The notes below the pieces were generated by a model that made no database searches, was not told the DNA's origin, and saw only the letters and a program-made list of their open reading frames with translations. The translations under genes and the position numbers were made by a program. 64,000 bases of DNA from positions 1,240,001 through 1,304,000 of the forward strand of contig NZ_VFML01000001.1 of the NCBI RefSeq assembly GCF_006715045.1. Direction: 5' to 3'. Of this stretch, positions 60,365 to 64,000 are shown piece by piece; positions within the stretch are counted from its first letter, which is position 1; each line of letters opens with the position of its first letter. Origin of the DNA: Amycolatopsis cihanbeyliensis (GTDB taxonomy: Bacteria > Actinomycetota > Actinomycetes > Mycobacteriales > Pseudonocardiaceae).

Positions 60365-61549
60365 GTGCCCGTGGACCACACCGCTTTCGCGCTGATCGAG
60401 CTCGGCGCCGTCTTCTTCGTGCTGGGCGTGCTGGGCAGGCTGGCAGGCAAGATCGGGATGTCGCCGATCCCGCTCTACCTGCTCGGCGGCCTTGCCTTCG
60501 GCACCGGTGGAGTACTGCCGCTCGGCGATATCGGCGGGTTCGCCCAGCTGGGCAGCGAGATCGGTGTGGTGCTGCTGCTGTTGCTGCTGGGGCTGGAGTA
60601 CTCGGCGGCGGAGCTGGTCACCGGGCTGAAGCGGTCCTGGATGTCCGGGCTGATGGACATCGTGTTGAACGCCACACCTGGCGCCGTGGTGGCGCTGCTG
60701 CTCGGCTGGGGACCGGTCGGCGCCTTCGTGCTCGCCGGGGTCACCTACATCTCCTCCTCCGGCATCATCGCCAAGGTCCTCGGCGATCTCGGCAGGCTCG
60801 GTAACCGGGAGACCCCGGTGGTGCTGTCCATCCTGGTGTTCGAGGACCTGGTGATGGCGCTGTACCTGCCGATCCTGACCACGGTGCTGGCCGGGATCTC
60901 GTTCCTCGGCGGGCTGCAGGCCGTCGGCATCTCGCTGGCCGTGATCACCGTGGTGCTGGTGATCGCGTTGCGGTACGGCCGATATGTCTCGGCCGTGGTG
61001 GACAGCCCCGACCGTGAGGTGTTCCTGCTCAAGCTGCTCGGCGCGGCGCTACTGGTCGCCGGGCTGGCCTCGGCCATGCAGGTGTCCGCGGCGGTCGGCG
61101 CGTTCCTGCTGGGCATCGCCATCTCCGGGTCCACGGCGGAGAGCGCCACCCGCATCCTGGAACCCCTGCGCGACCTGTTCGCCGCGATGTTCTTCGTGGT
61201 GTTCGGGCTGAACACCGATCCGCGGTCGATCCCGCCGGTACTGGTGTGGGCGATCGTGCTGGCGCTCAGCACCGCGCTGACCAAGGTCGCGACCGGTTGG
61301 TGGGCCGCGCGCAGGCAGGGCATCGGCAGGCTGGGCCGCGCCCGCGCCGGGGCATCACTGGTGGCCCGCGGCGAGTTCTCGATCATCATCGCCGGGCTGG
61401 CGGTCGCCGCGGGCGCGGTCGAGGGCCGGCTCGCCGCGCTGGCCACCGCCTACGTCCTGCTGATGGCCATCATCGGCCCGATCGCGGCCAGGATCGTGGA
61501 ACCCCTCGCCCGCGCCGTGCAACGCACCCCGGCCGCCGCCCCCGCCTAA
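60365..61549 (+). CDS. CPA2 family cation:proton antiporter (KefB/KhtU-like)
   Basis: 394 residues with about twelve hydrophobic helices. LLLLLLGLEYSAAELVTGLK, VTYISSSGIIAKVLGDLG and LVFEDLVMALYLPIL carry the conserved ion-site residues of CPA2 proteins, including the aspartate in FED. The protein lacks the C-terminal RCK domain of KefB; that job is done by the preceding gene. Likely exports K+ or Na+ for H+. Confidence 0.92.
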   Translation: MPVDHTAFALIELGAVFFVLGVLGRLAGKIGMSPIPLYLLGGLAFGTGGVLPLGDIGGFAQLGSEIGVVLLLLLLGLEYSAAELVTGLKRSWMSGLMDIVLNATPGAVVALLLGWGPVGAFVLAGVTYISSSGIIAKVLGDLGRLGNRETPVVLSILVFEDLVMALYLPILTTVLAGISFLGGLQAVGISLAVITVVLVIALRYGRYVSAVVDSPDREVFLLKLLGAALLVAGLASAMQVSAAVGAFLLGIAISGSTAESATRILEPLRDLFAAMFFVVFGLNTDPRSIPPVLVWAIVLALSTALTKVATGWWAARRQGIGRLGRARAGASLVARGEFSIIIAGLAVAAGAVEGRLAALATAYVLLMAIIGPIAARIVEPLARAVQRTPAAAPA

Positions 61550-61552
61550 CCG

Positions 61553-61575
61553 TGTTTGCCGCTCCCGTACGTGAG
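61553..61575. repeat. 21-nt repeat, locus 4 (single inverted unit)
   Basis: GTGTTTGCCGCTCCCGTACG, read on the plus strand, is the reverse complement of the unit seen at loci 1-3 with a few changes. It starts 3 bp after the antiporter stop codon at 61549, so all four loci lie directly after a gene end. Confidence 0.55.
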
Positions 61576-61626
61576 TGAGTCAAGTTGTGGGTGGGGCGTC
61601 GTTGCCCCAAGCTGCATCTCTGCTGG

Positions 61627-62418
61627 TCAATGTCCTGGATCAGGGCGTCTCGGCTCGGTTGGGTTATCGCTCCCGCCGATGTCGGTCGGTTCGGGGCGTT
61701 GGTTGCGCAGGCGCATCGCAGGTGTTTCGTCGAGCTTGAGTAGTTCGACGGCCACACGGTTGATCTCGGCGCCGTTGGCAACGGAGTGCAGAAGGCCGTT
61801 GTAGAAGAGGTCCCAGATGCGCCGGTCGCGTTGGAGGTCGCCGACTTGCCGGTCGGCGCCGCGCCCGTCGAGGTCCTCGAACCGGAGGTGGAGCATGCCG
61901 CCCGCGAAGTAGCCCTCGATGCGGCTGAGTTCGTAGAGCTTGAGGTGGTTGGATCGGGCGCGGCGCTGGTACCAGCGCCGGTTGTAGTCCCACTTGATCC
62001 AGTCCGTACCCACGGATGTCGTCTGATAAGAGAAGGGGTTGGACGCCAGGTAGGCGAAGACAAGGACTATCACCCAGATCTGCCAGTACCCCAGGTATCC
62101 GAGGTCACCACGGAGCAAGGCAATCAGTACGGCGCCGCCTGCCATGATCGCTAGTGCGACTAGGAAGCCGTGGATGTTGGCGAGGCGGCTGTGGCGGTGC
62201 CAGGCGAGGACGGTGCCCATGCTCTCGGGTGGTTCTGGTTTGTGCGAAAGCTTGGTGGAGCGACCGGGGTCGTGTTCGGCGTTGACTCCCTTGTCGTTCT
62301 TGAAGCCGGGGGCGTGCGGGGGGAACGGCTTTCCGGTGTCGGGGTCCGGCCGTGGCGGTAGCTCGGGGAACTCGTACCAGGTACGACTGGGTTCTGGTTC
62401 GCGGTGTCGTCCTGCCAT
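61627..62418 (-). CDS. Two-TM membrane protein of unknown function
   Basis: 263 residues from the ATG at 62418, which has GAGG upstream; the first 75 residues are proline-rich and charged. Two membrane helices (IHGFLVALAIMAGGAVLIAL; WQIWVIVLVFAYLASNPF) precede a basic soluble domain (WDYNRRWYQRRARSNHLKLY, then FEDLDGRGADR) with a PH-like feel. It lies 10 bp after the candidate type VII effector gene, so it may be its immunity or accessory protein. Function unknown. Confidence 0.7.
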   Translation of the reverse strand: MAGRHREPEPSRTWYEFPELPPRPDPDTGKPFPPHAPGFKNDKGVNAEHDPGRSTKLSHKPEPPESMGTVLAWHRHSRLANIHGFLVALAIMAGGAVLIALLRGDLGYLGYWQIWVIVLVFAYLASNPFSYQTTSVGTDWIKWDYNRRWYQRRARSNHLKLYELSRIEGYFAGGMLHLRFEDLDGRGADRQVGDLQRDRRIWDLFYNGLLHSVANGAEINRVAVELLKLDETPAMRLRNQRPEPTDIGGSDNPTEPRRPDPGH

Positions 62419-62428
62419 GGCGTTGCCT

Positions 62429-63658
62429 CTACTCCGGAACGAAGAAGTCTGCGACAGCTTGGCCACCGATGGCCCCGGCTATCCCGCCGACCGTGCCGAC
62501 GACAAGTGTGCCCCACGGACCGATGGCAGAGCCCCACACGACCCCGGCAGCCGCCGCGGCACCGGCCGCTCCGAGCGCGCCACCGCCGATCGTCGCGGCC
62601 GAATCGGCGGCGGCCTTGCCCCAAGACTGCTCGCCGTTCACGGCGCCCATGGCTTCGTTGACCACGACTAGACCACTGCCTACATACGGCATACCCTTGA
62701 GGAGCTTCTGCGCGGCTTTGACCTCGGTTTTCACGTGTTGGCCGAGGTCGTCGATCTGGCTCTTTCCGGGGTATGCGGCGACGGCCTTGCGGGTGGCCTC
62801 GCCCTCGGTTTTGATCCAGAGGTCGAACTGGTTGGCGCGGGTGACGTGCTCGGCGGCGTTGGTGCGGGCCTTGGCGGCGGCTTCGTGGAGCCATTGCAGG
62901 GTGCGTTGATCGGGGTTGGCCAAGGTGCCGTTGGCGAACTTCTCGAAGGCGCTGGCCCGGGTCAAGGCGCGTTCGGCCTGGTACATGGCTGCCTGGCGAC
63001 CCTTTTCCATGGTGCCGATGTAACTGATGGTGCGGGCGAGCGCGGTGGGGGTCAAATTGTGCATCTGGGTCAGCCCGGATTCGAGTTTGCCCATGGTGTC
63101 CCGCAAGGTGCGGTGGGCGTTCTCCTCCATGGTGCGGGCGGTGGCGACGATGGCCTTGCACTCGTTGTAGACGGCGACCTTGGCGTTGTACCCGTCGACC
63201 AGGGGTTTGCGCGCGGCCATCGCCTGCAAGGTTTCCTGCGAGATCGTTTGGGCCTGTCCGGGAGTACATGGTTCAAGGGGCAGCCCCGGTGCGGGAGGTG
63301 GCGCCACGGGGGCCTCGATGAAGGGGCCGTTGACGACGAGGCCACCACTGGTGGCCTTGTCTTTGGCGTCCATCATCTTCCGCTCGATGGCGTCCAGCGA
63401 GTCGGCGAAGTCGCGCAGTGCCCATTCGCATTCGAACGCGCGATCGGCGATGTTCGTGACGTCCGGATCGAGCCCCTGCGTGGCCTCGTGGAAGCTATCG
63501 TGCGCGGGTCCCTGCCAGGCTGCCTCGCCGGTGTTGAGCGCCGTGCGGCTGCTGGTGGCGGCTTGGTGGGCGCCGGAGTACAGCTTGGCCAGCCCGTCGG
63601 CCGCCTCAACGCAGGTACCCGAACTGCCGTTGACAGTGGTGTTCAGCGCGGTTGCCAC
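62429..63658 (-). CDS. Candidate type VII secretion effector, helical with glycine-rich C-terminus
   Basis: 409 residues. The N-terminal about 100 residues are helical with AAWQGPAHDSFHEA, a WxG turn between helices like WXG100 proteins. A proline-rich linker (about 115-130) leads to a second long coiled-helix region (150-310). The C-terminal 80 residues are a glycine/alanine-rich hydrophobic segment (GGGALGAAGAAAAAGVVWGS, then GTLVVGTVGGIAGAIGGQA), like glycine-zipper membrane-inserting domains. No enzymatic toxin motif is seen. GTG start. Preceded by a partial WXG-like gene and followed by a two-TM protein. Confidence 0.65.
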   Translation of the reverse strand: MATALNTTVNGSSGTCVEAADGLAKLYSGAHQAATSSRTALNTGEAAWQGPAHDSFHEATQGLDPDVTNIADRAFECEWALRDFADSLDAIERKMMDAKDKATSGGLVVNGPFIEAPVAPPPAPGLPLEPCTPGQAQTISQETLQAMAARKPLVDGYNAKVAVYNECKAIVATARTMEENAHRTLRDTMGKLESGLTQMHNLTPTALARTISYIGTMEKGRQAAMYQAERALTRASAFEKFANGTLANPDQRTLQWLHEAAAKARTNAAEHVTRANQFDLWIKTEGEATRKAVAAYPGKSQIDDLGQHVKTEVKAAQKLLKGMPYVGSGLVVVNEAMGAVNGEQSWGKAAADSAATIGGGALGAAGAAAAAGVVWGSAIGPWGTLVVGTVGGIAGAIGGQAVADFFVPE

Positions 63659-63688
63659 AGTCGGTGGTCCTCCCCGAAACCCGAACGG

Positions 63689-64000
63689 CTAGTTGAGCGG
63701 GATGTTCTGCTCGGCGAACGACTTACCGTCGCCCCATGCCTCTCGTCGCTCTCTCCGCAGAGCGCCCTCGTGGTTGTTCTCGATCTGCTCATAGGCACCA
63801 CTGGCGACGTGGACCTTTCCGGCGATGTCATCGAGCATGCGCGCGGCGGCGACAGCCGAGGTCATCAACGCTTGCATCGCGCGAGCAACATGCGTCGAGG
63901 ACGCCCCGGCGTCCGGCGCTTCAGCGCCGGCAGTAGCCGCCTGATCGAGCAGTTCAGAACCCTGCCCGAGTTCGGCGACGATGCGCTGGAGCGCGCCGGG
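63689..64000 (-). CDS. WXG100/ESX-associated small protein, partial at the window edge
   Basis: The frame stays open to the last base of the window, so the start lies beyond 64000; at least 103 codons are present. The C-terminal part (ALMTSAVAAARMLDDIAGKV, then EQIENNHEGALRRERREAWG) is alpha-helical and similar in style to ESX-secretion-associated proteins that are encoded just before larger effectors. A start at 63877 inside the frame is unlikely because the upstream codons read as good protein. It lies 30 bp upstream of the candidate effector gene. Confidence 0.6.
   Translation of the reverse strand, partial: PGALQRIVAELGQGSELLDQAATAGAEAPDAGASSTHVARAMQALMTSAVAAARMLDDIAGKVHVASGAYEQIENNHEGALRRERREAWGDGKSFAEQNIPLN

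Overview
The window is high-GC DNA with GTG and TTG starts, Tat and lipoprotein exports, 4-base stop/start overlaps, and Mrp and type VII-like genes. This points to a filamentous actinobacterium, most likely Pseudonocardiaceae (Amycolatopsis/Saccharomonospora-like). The family placement is inference from gene style, not from a marker gene. No rRNA or tRNA gene was recognised. All function calls are from reading the sequence, without database searches.

Left third (0.4-14.3 kb): a one-carbon island. A GntR regulator faces a heterotetrameric sarcosine oxidase operon (soxB-soxD-soxA-soxG). An IclR regulator faces a dimethylglycine/sarcosine dehydrogenase. These are followed by a DmdA/GcvT-like tetrahydrofolate (THF) methyltransferase, a MetF-like reductase, formate-THF ligase and a cyclodeaminase/cyclohydrolase. 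Together they could strip methyl groups from a betaine-like substrate down to glycine and carry them as 5-methyl-THF and 5,10-methylene-THF to formyl-THF and formate. The run ends in a 19-bp hairpin built from a 21-nt repeat.

Middle (14.4-45.1 kb): accessory genes. They include a secreted small protein, a BASS transporter, a poly-gamma-glutamate-hydrolase-like protein divergent from a PhoD phosphatase, a STAS protein, a secreted copper-monooxygenase-like protein and a PucR regulator. An AMP ligase and CoA-transferase diverge from an acyl-CoA dehydrogenase that is translationally coupled to a Zn/Mn ABC importer. Next come an MFS/GH88 pair, two RNA-type methyltransferases, a P450, a site-2 protease broken by an in-frame TGA, a uronate dehydrogenase with three frameshifts, a Baeyer-Villiger-type monooxygenase operon, a DUF559/AbiEi-like gene between 94-bp perfect direct repeats, and ROK and TetR regulators. 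Three copies of an 81-bp palindromic element lie here; one supplies the C-terminal codons of an open reading frame.

Right third (45.4-64 kb): an M1 aminopeptidase is coupled to a Pls/PosA-type NRPS-like membrane protein whose adenylation pocket reads as a lysine code. Then come the housekeeping set der-plsC-cmk, a complete seven-gene Mrp Na+/H+ antiporter operon (mnhG to mnhA, minus strand) divergent from a two-gene RCK/CPA2 antiporter, and at the edge a type VII-like group: a partial WXG-like protein, a candidate effector with a glycine-rich C-terminal membrane segment, and a two-TM neighbour.
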